In this document: piece by piece, positions 17,811 to 27,207 of the stretch
Position numbering within the stretch: the stretch's first letter is position 1
How the letters are laid out: each line of letters opens with the position of its first letter
Assembly: GCF_900114605.1 (NCBI RefSeq)
Contig: NZ_FOTP01000001.1
Span: 806,001-870,000 of the forward strand
Direction: 5' to 3'
DNA: 64,000 nt
Source: Bradyrhizobium sp. NFR13
GTDB lineage: Bacteria > Pseudomonadota > Alphaproteobacteria > Rhizobiales > Xanthobacteraceae
Notes under the pieces: model-generated
What the model was told of the DNA's origin: nothing
What the model saw: only the letters and a program-made list of their open reading frames with translations
Databases searched by the model: none
Translations under genes and position numbers: made by a program

Positions 17811-17964
17811 CGTCATTCCGGGGCGGGTCCGGCGCCGAAGGCGACGGGAACGAGCCCGGAATCTCGACCTGTTTTGCGCTGAACATGTCGGGATTCCCCG
17901 CCACTCCAATTGGAGTGGCTGAGGTTCATGCGCGCGAAGACGCGCACAATGCCCCGGAATGACG
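17811..17964. repeat. GTCATTCCGGGG-type inverted repeat with a 20-bp perfect palindrome
   Basis: CGTCATTCCGGGGC (17811-17824) faces GCCCCGGAATGACG (17951-17964), 14 perfect bases. Inside lies the exact palindrome CCACTCCAATTGGAGTGG (17901-17918, extended by G and C to 17900-17919), and TGCGCG/CGCGCA arms. It belongs to the same repeat family as 14241-14320 and starts 9 bases after the oxidoreductase stop. Confidence 0.7.
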
Positions 17965-18060
17965 CGTGTGGGGTTAGCGCCTCGTGCCCGGTGATTTCTG
18001 ATTCAACTGTCAAACAGCCACGGCTCTCCAGACATACGTCATCGCCCCATTGTTAGCGGC

Positions 18061-18560
18061 GCGGGGGCGCCGTCGTGTTTCGCATTCCCGCCCCCTTGTG
18101 AGAGGGCGTGCGGAACGCCGGGTGCCCGATGCACCCTTGGTGCCTGATGCCAAATGCGGTCGTCCGCAATTGTGAATGCATCAGGACTTTCGGAGGCGCC
18201 GAGCAAGTGCCCAGCGTTCCGCCTGCGGTGTTTTTTTCGGTTGCTTGCGCGTTGCCTCGACGAACGGTCCGATCGCGAATTAAAGTCCCAAGGCGATGGG
18301 AAGGGAGCCTCAAGCGAGAAAGCCGGACGCGTTTCGATTTGGTCGTCCGTCACACTGTCCAGGGATCTTCCCATCCCAAGGCCGGCCGTCTCCTTGCCAG
18401 TGGCAGTGCTGGCGCAGATCCGTCCTGCCCGAAGACAGACGTCACCCATGAACCGCGTAACGCCGCATCTCCAGCGTCCACCGCATCCCACCCCGCGAAC
18501 GTGACGATCGCGATCGCCCCTCTCGGTGGGGCAGGACGGAGGGGAATATAATCACCTTGG
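18061..18560. repeat. Probable high-copy intergenic repeat with a nested stem structure
   Basis: No start/stop frame here looks like a gene. Nested arms can be drawn at 18106-18226: GCGGAACGC (18110-18118) with GCGTTCCGC (18214-18222); GGGTGC/GCACCC (18120-18136); CCTGATGC (18143-18150) with GCATCAGG (18178-18185), enclosing TGCGG/CCGCA (18155-18168). A run of seven T follows at about 18231-18237. The minus strand reads EGRSRSSRSRGGMRWT around 18480-18545, a phrase I recall from many spurious small ORFs in Bradyrhizobium-group genomes, which points to a dispersed repeat. That link is from memory and unverified. The rest of 17965-18961 shows no gene. Confidence 0.5.
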
Positions 18561-18622
18561 GGATGCTGTCAACGGGGGATAGGAAAAAATGTTTAAGCGC
18601 GTTAAGCGCGGCCCGCCCCACA

Positions 18623-18760
18623 CTCGTCATTCCGGGGCGCGGGCGCGCCTTCGCGCACGTGAACCCGGAATCTCAGCATGGGAGTCTCCAGTCAGCGCAA
18701 AACACTTCGGGATTCCGGGTTCGCGTCCGGCAAGTGCCGGCCGCGCCCCGGAATGACGAG
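18623..18760. repeat. GTCATTCCGGGG-type element with 20-bp perfect terminal arms
   Basis: The 20 bases at 18623-18642 (beginning CTCGTCATTCCGGGG) are the exact reverse complement of 18741-18760. Inner arms AACCCGGAAT (18662-18671) and ATTCCGGGTT (18712-18721) make it a nested hairpin. A further GTCATTCCGGGA-like half copy lies at about 18774-18785. It is the third copy of the family in this window. Confidence 0.75.
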
Positions 18761-18961
18761 CAAGGACAAAGGTCCCGGAATGACGGTGGGAGCCGAACAC
18801 TCCGGCATTCCCGCTCAGTCCGCCCCGAAATAACGAGCGACGAGCCATGCAGATCCCGCAGCAAGGACGGCTTGCGACGTCCTATCCACCTGCCCCACGC
18901 TTTTGTATGACCTAGCCCTCACTCCCTCCAGCCCATCGAAATCTCGCGAGAAGGAAAATCC

Positions 18962-19420
18962 ATGACTGATGCGGCGACTGACGCGGCCAATGCTGAACTC
19001 GAAGCCGCCGGCTGGAGCATCATGGACGATGACGGGTTCATCCATTTCGTCGGCCCGATGTGGCACCGGGTCGTTGGTGGCATCAATGAATTCGCCATTC
19101 TCGGCCAGGACAAGCACCGCAACCGCCGCGGCGTGGTTCAGGGCGGGGCGGTGATGACGCTGGCCGACCGCAGCTGCGGCATGGCGGCGCGCGAGGCTGC
19201 GGGGGTGGAGGCGCTCGCCACGGTCCAGATGGATACTTATTTCGTCGATGCCGCGCGGATCGGCGACCTGATGATCTCCCGGCCCAAGGTCCTGCGCGCC
19301 ACCAAGAGCCTGATCTTCATGAGCACCGAGGTCAGTGTGAACGATCACGTGGTCGCCACGGCACATGGTGTGTTCAAGACGGTCCGCGACCGCACCGATG
19401 CCGGGCGCAAGAACGACTGA
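18962..19420 (+). CDS. PaaI-family hotdog thioesterase
   Basis: This 152-residue protein is the length of a single hotdog domain. The central helix region HRNRRGVVQGGAVMTLADRSCGMAA holds the PaaI/thioesterase-4 signature (H-x-N-x-x-G-x-x-x-G-G) with the usual acidic residue, here Asp, in the helix. VQMDTYFVDAARIGD and VATAHGVFKTVRD are the later strands. Such proteins hydrolyse acyl-CoA thioesters, often aromatic or hydroxylated ones. It is monocistronic and downstream of the repeat-rich stretch; the substrate is unknown. Confidence 0.85.
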   Translation: MTDAATDAANAELEAAGWSIMDDDGFIHFVGPMWHRVVGGINEFAILGQDKHRNRRGVVQGGAVMTLADRSCGMAAREAAGVEALATVQMDTYFVDAARIGDLMISRPKVLRATKSLIFMSTEVSVNDHVVATAHGVFKTVRDRTDAGRKND

Positions 19421-19640
19421 CCTGACGGCGCCGCGGATTTTCGTCATCTTCACGGATTTTTTTTCGCACGCGGCGGAACGAAAGCGCGATCAGCTCGCTT
19501 AGCTAAGACATGCGAACCAAAACAGTTTTTACGCGACCTATATTCGTATTCGATTGATCACGTTTAGACTGACCGATGCTTTCGACCCGAACCATCCCGG
19601 CCCTGTGGCCCATGGAACCGGCGATCAAGGTTCAAATCCC

Positions 19641-20054
19641 ATGGCCCAAGACGCTGCCGTAAACGACGCCGCCCTCCCCACCACCGTCCTCGTCGTCGAG
19701 GACGACGTGCTGCTGCGCATGTTTGCGGTCGAAATGATCGAGGATGCCGGCTTCCGGGTGATCGAGGCGTCGGATGCCGACGCTGCGATCCGCGTGCTCG
19801 AAGCGCGCAATGATATCCGGATCATCTTCACCGATATCGACATGCCCGGCTCGATGAACGGGCTCAAGCTCGCCCATGCGGTCGCCAATCGCTGGCCGCC
19901 CATTCGCATCATCGCGACATCGGGCCACTTCAGGATAGGCGAGAGCGATCTGCCCGATGGCGGCCGCTTCATTCCCAAACCCTATCGCCAGCACCAGATC
20001 ATCGGCGCCCTGACCGAATTCGCCAATCCCCGCAGTGCATTCGGCGCCCGATAA
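19641..20054 (+). CDS. Single-domain response regulator (CheY-like receiver)
   Basis: The frame is open from 19554; the ATG at 19641 places the receiver fold normally at the N-terminus (137 residues). The acidic pocket is Glu20-Asp21-Asp22 (VVEDD), the phospho-acceptor is Asp65 (IFTDIDMPG), the switch residue lies in IIATSGH and the conserved lysine in FIPKPYR. No output domain is present. The hybrid kinase begins 87 bases downstream on the same strand, so this is probably its phosphorylation partner or a sink in the same phosphorelay. Confidence 0.85.
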   Translation: MAQDAAVNDAALPTTVLVVEDDVLLRMFAVEMIEDAGFRVIEASDADAAIRVLEARNDIRIIFTDIDMPGSMNGLKLAHAVANRWPPIRIIATSGHFRIGESDLPDGGRFIPKPYRQHQIIGALTEFANPRSAFGAR

Positions 20055-20141
20055 ACCCGTCGCACACGCGCTCACGCTTGACGCCTCCACACCACCCGGT
20101 CACGCTGGTTCCACGATACCAGCTATCGGCAGGGGCAGGCG

Positions 20142-21755
20142 ATGTGGGCATCACTCAAGAACTTTCTCGATAGTTCCATGTTTGCCCCGCACGGCATTTG
20201 TCTGTTGTGGGATCCCGGCCTGATCTGGCTTCACGTCGGCTCGGATGCACTGATCGCGGCGGCCTATTTCTCGATCCCCATCGCCCTCACGATCTTCGTC
20301 TGGAAACGCCGCGATGTGGAGTTCGGCTGGATCTTCTGGGCCTTCGCACTCTTCATTATGGCCTGCGGCCTGACCCATGTGATGTCGATCTACACACTGT
20401 GGGTTCCGGCCTATGGCGCAGAAGGAATCCTCAAGGCGGTCACCGCCATCGCCTCGGTCGTCACCGCCGCCATCCTGTGGCCGCTGCTGCCGAAGCTGCT
20501 GGCGATCCCCTCGCCGGCACAGCTCCGCGAGACCGAACTGGCGCTGATCGAGGAGGGCCGGCACCGGCGCGAAGCCGAAGACATGCTGCGCCATACGCAG
20601 AAGATGGAAGCGATTGGTCATCTCACCGGCGGCGTCGCCCATGACTTCAACAATCTGCTGACCATCATCATCGGCAATCTCGAAATCGCCGAGCACAGCA
20701 TCGCGACCTGGACGGACTCGTCGCGCGATCGCCTCAGGCGCGTCATTGCCAGCGCGGCCGGCGGCGCGCAGCGCGCCGTGGTGCTGACGCAGCGCCTGCT
20801 CGCCTTTGCACGCAAGCAGCCGCTCGATCCGAAGACCATCAACGTCAACGGATTGCTGCATGGCATGTCGGACTTCTTCCAGCGCACATTGAGCGAGAAT
20901 ATCGATCTCGAAATCGTCGGCGGCGCCGGGCTGTGGCAGGTCGAGGTCGATCCGAGCCAGATGGAAGCCGCCATCCTCAATCTCGTGGTCAATGCACGCG
21001 ACGCCATGGCCGGCCAAGACCATCTGAAGATCGGCAAACTGACGATCGAAACCAGCAACGCTTTCATCGACGAGATCTACGCCCTGCAGCATTCCGATGT
21101 CGGAATCGGGCAGTATGTCCTGATCTCGGTGACGGATACCGGACCGGGCATGCCAAAGGACGTGCAGGAGCGCGCCTTCGACCCGTTCTTCACGACCAAG
21201 GAGCCCGGACAGGGCACCGGCCTCGGCCTGAGCCAGGTCTACGGCTTCGTCAAGCAATCCGGCGGCCATGTGAAGATCTATAGCGAGGTCGGCGAAGGCA
21301 CGACCATCAAGGTCTATCTGCCGCGCAGCAGGCAGCATACGGAGCGATCGACCGAGATCGAGAGGCGCGTCGTCGGTAGCAAGGGCAATGAAACGGTGAT
21401 GGTGGTGGAGGACGATCCGGATGTGCGGTCCTATCTCGTCGAGACGCTGGAAGGTCTCAACTATCAGGTCCGCGAGGCCGGCAATGCCGACGCAGCGCTG
21501 GCCGATTTTGCCGCCGACCCCGAACCGTTCGACCTGCTGCTGACCGATATCGTGATGCCCGGCATGAACGGGCGACTATTGGCAGACGAGATGCAGAAGC
21601 GGCTGCCGAAGCTGAAAGTGCTGTTCATGACCGGCTATTCGCGCAACGCCATCGTGCATCAGGGCCGGCTCGATCCCGGCGTGTCGCTGCTGCAAAAGCC
21701 GATCACGCAGGCAGCGCTCGGCGACAAGGTGCGCGAGATGCTCGACAAGCGGTAA
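20142..21755 (+). CDS. Hybrid histidine kinase with ethylene-receptor-like membrane domain
   Basis: This 537-residue protein has three membrane helices (about 28-54, 62-84, 96-117), a short coiled linker, HisKA with His167 (GGVAHDFNN), HATPase with N-box N280/N284, DTGPG (332-336) and GTGLGLS (358-364), and a C-terminal receiver with Asp469 (LLTDIVMPG). The membrane part aligns without gaps to Arabidopsis ETR1: Asp35, Tyr42, Ile45, Pro46, Ile72, Cys75 and His79 equal ETR1 Asp25, Tyr32, Ile35, Pro36, Ile62, Cys65 and His69, always at +10. In ETR1, Cys65 and His69 hold the Cu(I) that binds ethylene. I infer a copper-dependent ethylene (or similar small ligand) sensor. A receiver gene lies just upstream and two c-di-GMP enzymes downstream on the other strand. 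Confidence 0.85.
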   Translation: MWASLKNFLDSSMFAPHGICLLWDPGLIWLHVGSDALIAAAYFSIPIALTIFVWKRRDVEFGWIFWAFALFIMACGLTHVMSIYTLWVPAYGAEGILKAVTAIASVVTAAILWPLLPKLLAIPSPAQLRETELALIEEGRHRREAEDMLRHTQKMEAIGHLTGGVAHDFNNLLTIIIGNLEIAEHSIATWTDSSRDRLRRVIASAAGGAQRAVVLTQRLLAFARKQPLDPKTINVNGLLHGMSDFFQRTLSENIDLEIVGGAGLWQVEVDPSQMEAAILNLVVNARDAMAGQDHLKIGKLTIETSNAFIDEIYALQHSDVGIGQYVLISVTDTGPGMPKDVQERAFDPFFTTKEPGQGTGLGLSQVYGFVKQSGGHVKIYSEVGEGTTIKVYLPRSRQHTERSTEIERRVVGSKGNETVMVVEDDPDVRSYLVETLEGLNYQVREAGNADAALADFAADPEPFDLLLTDIVMPGMNGRLLADEMQKRLPKLKVLFMTGYSRNAIVHQGRLDPGVSLLQKPITQAALGDKVREMLDKR

Positions 21756-21758
21756 GGA

Positions 21759-24383
21759 TTAAGGGATTCGCCTGACGGGCACGGCACCGCGCGTCCGCTC
21801 CGCCTGACGCCGCATATCGCTCAGACTCGCGGCGGCACGCGACATCTCGTGGCTCGCGAGCCAGCGTTCGAAATCCGGCACCGACAGCGCCGGCGAATAG
21901 ACGAAACCCTGAATCACGTCGCAGCCGAGTTCGGTGAGAATCCGGCGCTGCCCGTCGGTCTCGACGCCCTCGGCCACCACGATCATGTCGAGGCTCTGGC
22001 CGACGCGTATGATGGCGCGGGTAATCGCCAGCGCGCTCGCCTCGCTTTCGAGGCCGTGCATGAAACTGCGATCGATCTTCAACTCACGGATCGGCAGATG
22101 CGCGAGACGGCTGAGGCTGGAATAGCCCGTGCCGAAATCATCCATCGACAGCCGCACGCCGGACTTGCGAATTTTCTCCATGGTCTCGACGGCCGTCGAA
22201 TGCTCGCTCATCACCACGCCTTCGGTGACCTCCAGCATCAGCATGTCCGGCGACAGAGCGTTTTCGGCGATCACCTCGCCGACCAGCGTGGCGAGATCGC
22301 CATTCTGGAAATTGATCGGCGACAGATTGACCGAGACGCCGGGCACGTCGACGCCATTTTTGCGCCAGGCCGCGACCTGCCGGCAGGCCTCGCGCAGCGA
22401 CCAGGTGCCGATCAGCTCAATCAGCCCGTATTCTTCCGCGAGCGGGATGAATTTCGACGGCGGCACTTCACCGAGCACCGGATCGGACCAGCGCGCCAGC
22501 GCCTCGACACCGTAAAGGCGACCATCGGCGCGCACCTGCGGCTGATAGTGAAGCCGCAGCGCACCCTGCACGATGGCATTGCGCAGCGCCGTGCTGAAGG
22601 CGAGTCGCTCCTCGCTGACACGGTTCATCTCCGCACTGAAGAAACGGTAGGTCGAGCGGCCGGCCTGCTTGGCCTGATACATCGCCGCATCGGCATGTTT
22701 GAGCAGACCGTCGATATCACTGGCATTATCGGGATAGATACTGACACCGATACTGGCCGATACCGGCACCAGCTTGGCGCCAAGCTGCATGGGCGGCAGC
22801 AGTGTCTCGAGCAAGCGGCTGGCGATCAAGGCGGCGCCTTCGACATCGCAATTCGGCAGCACGATGACGAATTCGTCGCCGCCCTGCCGGCTCAGCGTAT
22901 CGGCTGGCCGAATCTGCTTGCATAGCCGCTGCGTGACCGCGACCAGCAACTCGTCGCCGATGGAATGACCGAGCGTATCGTTGACGTCCTTGAAGTGATC
23001 GATATCGAGGAACATCACGGCAATGCGGTCCCGCGACTTGCTCTTGTCGATCAGCCCCGTCAGGATCTGGGTCAGTTGCGCGCGGTTCGGCAGGCCGGTC
23101 AGCGCATCGAAATAGGCCAGACGCGCGATTTCGCTGCGGGCCTCGTGCCGTTCAATGGCCAGCGCGCACAGATGCACACAGGCATCGACGATGGTCTGGT
23201 GCCAGCGCGTCGGCCCCCGTGTCTCGCGGAAATAGAAGGCAAAGGCGCCGATCACGCGACCGTCCCGTGCCTTGATCGGCGTCGACCAGCAGGCGCGCAA
23301 GCCGGCTTCCAGCGGCAGGCTCTTATAGGGCTGCCACCGCGGATCGGTGGCGATATCGGTGGCCAGCACCGCGTGGCCGAGAAAGGCCGCCGTGCCGCAG
23401 GACCCGACATCGGGACCGATGGCGAGACCATCAACAATCGGCGCAAAGGCCGGCGGAAGGCTGGGGCCGCCCAGCGGATGGAGCCGACCTTCGGCATCCA
23501 CATGCAGCACCGACGAGACGATATCGGGCGCGATGGCTTCGACGCGGTGGCAGAGGTCGCCGATCACATCCACGACCGGCATGTCGTTGGCGAGGTTTTC
23601 CAGCACGTGATGCTGCAGCGAATTGACCTGCTTGCTCTCGGTGATGTCGTCGAGCACCGCGACCAGATGCTCGACCTCGCCGGCTTCATTGCGGCCCGCG
23701 TTGACGGTGCTCGAGATCCAGATCTCGTGACCGTCCTTGTCATAGACAAGGATATCCTCTTGCCCGTGTCCTTCGGCATCGATCTGCGCGTGAAACCGCT
23801 CGAGCGTTTCGTTGTCGGTATATTCTCCGGTCAGCAGATCCCGGGGGTGTTTGCCCATCGCTTCCGCGAGCGTATATCCGAACAGCTCCGTGAAAGCGTC
23901 ATTGACATAGACGATGGTCATGTCGCGTTTGCAGACCATCACGACACGGTCGGTCTTTTCGGCAACCAGTGCCATCAGCGCATTTTGCTCGCGCCCATGA
24001 ACCTCGTCCGTCACGTCGCGGATGAAGTTGATGTAGAGTGTCTTGCCGGTGTAATCGACGCGCGAGATCGAGAACGCGCCCCAGGCCTCGCTCCCGTCCT
24101 TACGGCTGATCCTGAATTCGCGGCGCCCCTTGACCGCCACCTGCGGATCCATGGCCGCGATCGCTCCATCGAGATGTTCGCGCATGTCGAGCGGCACGAG
24201 CACGCTGACCTGCCGACCGACGACTTCGGCGCGGTGATATCCCCACATCCGCTCAGCCGCGGCGTTGAAGTGCCGGATCGCGTTGTCGACACCCGTGATG
24301 ACGACAGCATCGACCGCCTGTTCGAACGCCGAGAACAGCGCTTTCGCAGCTTCACTGGGCTGGCCGACAGGACTTGTAGGCAT
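21759..24383 (-). CDS. DosP-like c-di-GMP enzyme, PAS-PAS-GAF-GGDEF-EAL (haem ligand not conserved)
   Basis: The 874-residue protein has PAS1 (about 15-130), PAS2 (135-255), a GAF domain (260-412), GGDEF (about 422-580, GGDEF at 501-505) and EAL (about 600-850, E627-A-L). Both active-site signatures are intact, so both cyclase and phosphodiesterase activity are possible. Architecture and sequence follow Escherichia coli DosP. In the first PAS, the position of the DosP haem ligand His77 aligns with Leu71; a histidine sits one residue earlier (His70), and the loop is two residues shorter. Haem binding is therefore doubtful. It is a tandem paralogue of the gene at 24574-27207 and converges with the ethylene-receptor-like kinase, with 3 bases between stops. 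Confidence 0.85.
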   Translation of the reverse strand: MPTSPVGQPSEAAKALFSAFEQAVDAVVITGVDNAIRHFNAAAERMWGYHRAEVVGRQVSVLVPLDMREHLDGAIAAMDPQVAVKGRREFRISRKDGSEAWGAFSISRVDYTGKTLYINFIRDVTDEVHGREQNALMALVAEKTDRVVMVCKRDMTIVYVNDAFTELFGYTLAEAMGKHPRDLLTGEYTDNETLERFHAQIDAEGHGQEDILVYDKDGHEIWISSTVNAGRNEAGEVEHLVAVLDDITESKQVNSLQHHVLENLANDMPVVDVIGDLCHRVEAIAPDIVSSVLHVDAEGRLHPLGGPSLPPAFAPIVDGLAIGPDVGSCGTAAFLGHAVLATDIATDPRWQPYKSLPLEAGLRACWSTPIKARDGRVIGAFAFYFRETRGPTRWHQTIVDACVHLCALAIERHEARSEIARLAYFDALTGLPNRAQLTQILTGLIDKSKSRDRIAVMFLDIDHFKDVNDTLGHSIGDELLVAVTQRLCKQIRPADTLSRQGGDEFVIVLPNCDVEGAALIASRLLETLLPPMQLGAKLVPVSASIGVSIYPDNASDIDGLLKHADAAMYQAKQAGRSTYRFFSAEMNRVSEERLAFSTALRNAIVQGALRLHYQPQVRADGRLYGVEALARWSDPVLGEVPPSKFIPLAEEYGLIELIGTWSLREACRQVAAWRKNGVDVPGVSVNLSPINFQNGDLATLVGEVIAENALSPDMLMLEVTEGVVMSEHSTAVETMEKIRKSGVRLSMDDFGTGYSSLSRLAHLPIRELKIDRSFMHGLESEASALAITRAIIRVGQSLDMIVVAEGVETDGQRRILTELGCDVIQGFVYSPALSVPDFERWLASHEMSRAAASLSDMRRQAERTRGAVPVRRIP

Positions 24384-24573
24384 GAAACGACCTTCGATCG
24401 CGGGAGCCGCGCGAGCACGACGGCGGCTGCCTTCGTTACAACGGCAATGTCATTCGCAGGTACAAGTGTATTTGAACTCCGGTAGCTAAGAAGTTCGTTC
24501 GATCTCATATAGAGGGGCTCGAATACCGGATGTCGTTAACAACACGTTAATAATGGTCTTCGACTTCCCGGGA

Positions 24574-27207
24574 TTACATGGCCGCAAGCGCACCCGGCCG
24601 TGGTTCCCCTCGCGAAGCTTCGGCCCGGCGCTTGTCGACCAGCGCCGCCCAGCGTTCGGCATGGCGGGCCACCAGCCACGCTTCGAAATCGAATGCGGAC
24701 AATGCGGGCGAATATAGGAAACCCTGAATGACGTCGCAGCCCAGCTCGGCCAGAATCCTGCACTGCTCTTCGGTCTCGACGCCTTCGGCCACGACCGTCA
24801 TGTTGAGGCTCTGCCCGACGCGCACGACGGCGGTGGCGATCGCCAGAGCACAGACCTCGGTCTCGATGCCGCGCATGAAGCTGCGATCGATCTTCAGCTC
24901 GCGCACCGGCAGATGTGCCAGGCGGCTCAAGCTCGAATAGCCTGTGCCGAAATCATCCATCGACAATCCGATGCCGGCCGCGCGGATCTGCTTCATGATC
25001 TCGATCGCGGTCGTGTGTTCGCTCATCACCGCACCCTCGGTGACTTCGAGCATCAGCCTGTTCGGCGCCAGCCCGTTTTCCGCGATGATGTCGGAAATCA
25101 GCGCCGGCAATCCCGGATTGAGAAAATTGATCGGTGACAGGTTGACCGAGACGCAAGGCACATCGAGCCCGGCCTTTTGCCACGCCGCAATCTGCCTGCA
25201 CGCCTCGCGCAGCGACCAGACACCGATCTGCTCGATCAGGCCGCATTCCTCCGCGAGCGGAATGAACTTCGCCGGTGACACATCGCCCAATACGGGATCA
25301 TGCCAGCGCGCCAGCGCCTCGACGCCGTACAGATCGCCGTTGCCCGCGCGGATCTGCGGCTGGTAGTGCAAGCGCAGACCGCCTTGTGAAACCGCATGGC
25401 GCAAGGCGGTGCTGAGACGAAGCCGCTCCTCATTCACGCGGTCCATGTCGTTGCTGAAAAACCGGTGCGTGGAGCGGCCGGCCTGCTTGGCCTTGTACAT
25501 TGCCGCATCGGCATATTTCAGCAGGCTATCGAGATCGCGGGCATTGTCCGGAAACATGCTGATGCCGGCACTGGCAGAAATCGGCACCTGATTGCCGCCG
25601 AGCTGCAGCGGAACCGACAGCGCCTCGGTGAGACGGCTCGCGATGCGGGAGGCATCTGCCGCGATGCAGTTCGGCATCAGGATGATGAATTCATCGCCAC
25701 CCTGACGGCTGAGGATATCGCCGGGCCGGATATGCTGATGAAGCCGCTGCGTGACGGCGACCAGCAAGTCATCGCCGACAGCATGGCCCAGCGTATCGTT
25801 GACGTCCTTGAAGTGATCCAGGTCGAGAAAGATCAGCGCCATCTGCGCATCTGCGGAGCATTCCGTGACGGCACGCTCCATCAACTGGCGCATATGAGTC
25901 CGGTTCGGCAGACCGGTGAGCGCATCGAAATAAGCAAGCCGCGAGATCTCGTTGCGCGCTTCTTCACGTTCGATGGCGACCGCGGCGAGATGAACACAGG
26001 CATCGACGATGCCGTGATGCAAGCGGCTGGGTCTGCGACATTCCCTGAAATAGAATGCGAAGGTGCCGATGACGCGCCCATCCCTGGTCTTGATCGGCAT
26101 CGACCAGCAGGCTTTCAGGCCGGCAGCCAGCGGCACACTGTTGTAGGGCAGCCATAGAGGATCGTTTTCGATATCGGTGACCAGAACGGGCTGGCCGCGA
26201 AAGGCCGCGGTCCCGCAGGACCCGACATCCGGTCCGATGGCAATGCCGTCCAGCGCCTGCGCATAACCCGCTGGCAGGCTCGGTCCTCCCAGGGGACGCA
26301 GCAGTCCCGCGGCATCGACATGCAGCACCGAACAGACGACATCGGGCGCAATCTGCTCCACCTTCCGGCAAAGATTGTCCATCACCTCGCGCAGCGGCTG
26401 CTCATCGGCGAGCGCTTCGAGAATATGATGCTGCAGCGACTGAAGCTGCTTGCTCTCGGTGATATCCGTCATCAATGCGACGAGGTGCTGGAGTTTTCCA
26501 TCCGCGTCGTGAATCGCATTCAGGGCAACCGAGACCCAGACCTCGTTGCCCGCCTTGTCGTAAAGGAGAATTTCGTCTTCGGCAGAACCTTCCGTTCTGA
26601 TCTGCTGGTACAGATATGCGAGCGTCGCCTGGCTGGTATATGCACCGACGAGAAAATCCTCGGGGATGAGTCCTGTCGCCTCTTCCAGCGAGTAGCCGAA
26701 CATGCCGGTGAAGGCACCGTTGACATAGCAGATGCGTGCATCACGGCCCGCGATGTAGATAGCGCGTTTTGTCTTGTCGACCACGAGGGACAGCCGGATC
26801 ATCTCCTCCCTGCGCTTCACGTCCTCCGTCACATTGCGGACGAAGCCCATATAGGTGATCTCGCCATTCATCTCGACGCGCGACATCGAGAACGATCCCC
26901 AGATCTCGCTGCCGTCCTTGCGTTCGATTTTCACTTCGCGGCTGTGACCGACGATGCGATTGACGCCGGTGATGCGGTTCGCGGCGATATAGCCGTCATG
27001 CTGCGACTTGACAGCCATCGGCACGAGGAAACTGACATTTTGTCCGAGCACTTCGCGGCGCTCATAGCCCCACAACCGTTCGGCAGCGGCGTTGAAATGG
27101 ATGACGGTGTTGTTGCTGTCGATCATCACGACAGCATCCATGGCCTGTTCTAGTCCCGCGAGCAGCGTCCTAGCGGCATCACTCTGATCGACATGCACCA
27201 ACGTCAT
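24574..27207 (-). CDS. DosP-like c-di-GMP enzyme with predicted haem PAS (PAS-PAS-GAF-GGDEF-EAL)
   Basis: The frame extends to a TTG at 27222, but the ATG at 27205-27207 is preferred (877 residues). Domain order equals its neighbour. GGDEF (RQGGDEFIIL) and EAL (YGVEALARW) signatures are intact. PAS1 has His70 in SQHDGYIAANR, aligning without gaps to DosP His77, and RIVGHSRE, where His88 takes the place of the DosP distal ligand Met95 and Arg90 equals Arg97, which stabilises bound oxygen. The HDxYI and RIVG phrases also resemble FixL. I infer an oxygen or redox sensing haem domain, possibly with two histidine ligands, controlling c-di-GMP. It is transcribed towards its paralogue, with 190 bases between them. 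Confidence 0.85.
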   Translation of the reverse strand: MTLVHVDQSDAARTLLAGLEQAMDAVVMIDSNNTVIHFNAAAERLWGYERREVLGQNVSFLVPMAVKSQHDGYIAANRITGVNRIVGHSREVKIERKDGSEIWGSFSMSRVEMNGEITYMGFVRNVTEDVKRREEMIRLSLVVDKTKRAIYIAGRDARICYVNGAFTGMFGYSLEEATGLIPEDFLVGAYTSQATLAYLYQQIRTEGSAEDEILLYDKAGNEVWVSVALNAIHDADGKLQHLVALMTDITESKQLQSLQHHILEALADEQPLREVMDNLCRKVEQIAPDVVCSVLHVDAAGLLRPLGGPSLPAGYAQALDGIAIGPDVGSCGTAAFRGQPVLVTDIENDPLWLPYNSVPLAAGLKACWSMPIKTRDGRVIGTFAFYFRECRRPSRLHHGIVDACVHLAAVAIEREEARNEISRLAYFDALTGLPNRTHMRQLMERAVTECSADAQMALIFLDLDHFKDVNDTLGHAVGDDLLVAVTQRLHQHIRPGDILSRQGGDEFIILMPNCIAADASRIASRLTEALSVPLQLGGNQVPISASAGISMFPDNARDLDSLLKYADAAMYKAKQAGRSTHRFFSNDMDRVNEERLRLSTALRHAVSQGGLRLHYQPQIRAGNGDLYGVEALARWHDPVLGDVSPAKFIPLAEECGLIEQIGVWSLREACRQIAAWQKAGLDVPCVSVNLSPINFLNPGLPALISDIIAENGLAPNRLMLEVTEGAVMSEHTTAIEIMKQIRAAGIGLSMDDFGTGYSSLSRLAHLPVRELKIDRSFMRGIETEVCALAIATAVVRVGQSLNMTVVAEGVETEEQCRILAELGCDVIQGFLYSPALSAFDFEAWLVARHAERWAALVDKRRAEASRGEPRPGALAAM

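Noticed and set aside
18039-18551. Several overlapping small open frames in both directions
   Set aside because: None has a good ribosome site or domain, and the segment is better explained as a dispersed structured repeat.
19626-19642. GGTTCAAATCCC resembling a tRNA T-loop
   Set aside because: The flanking bases do not form a 5-bp T stem, and no acceptor stem or anticodon arm can be drawn upstream.
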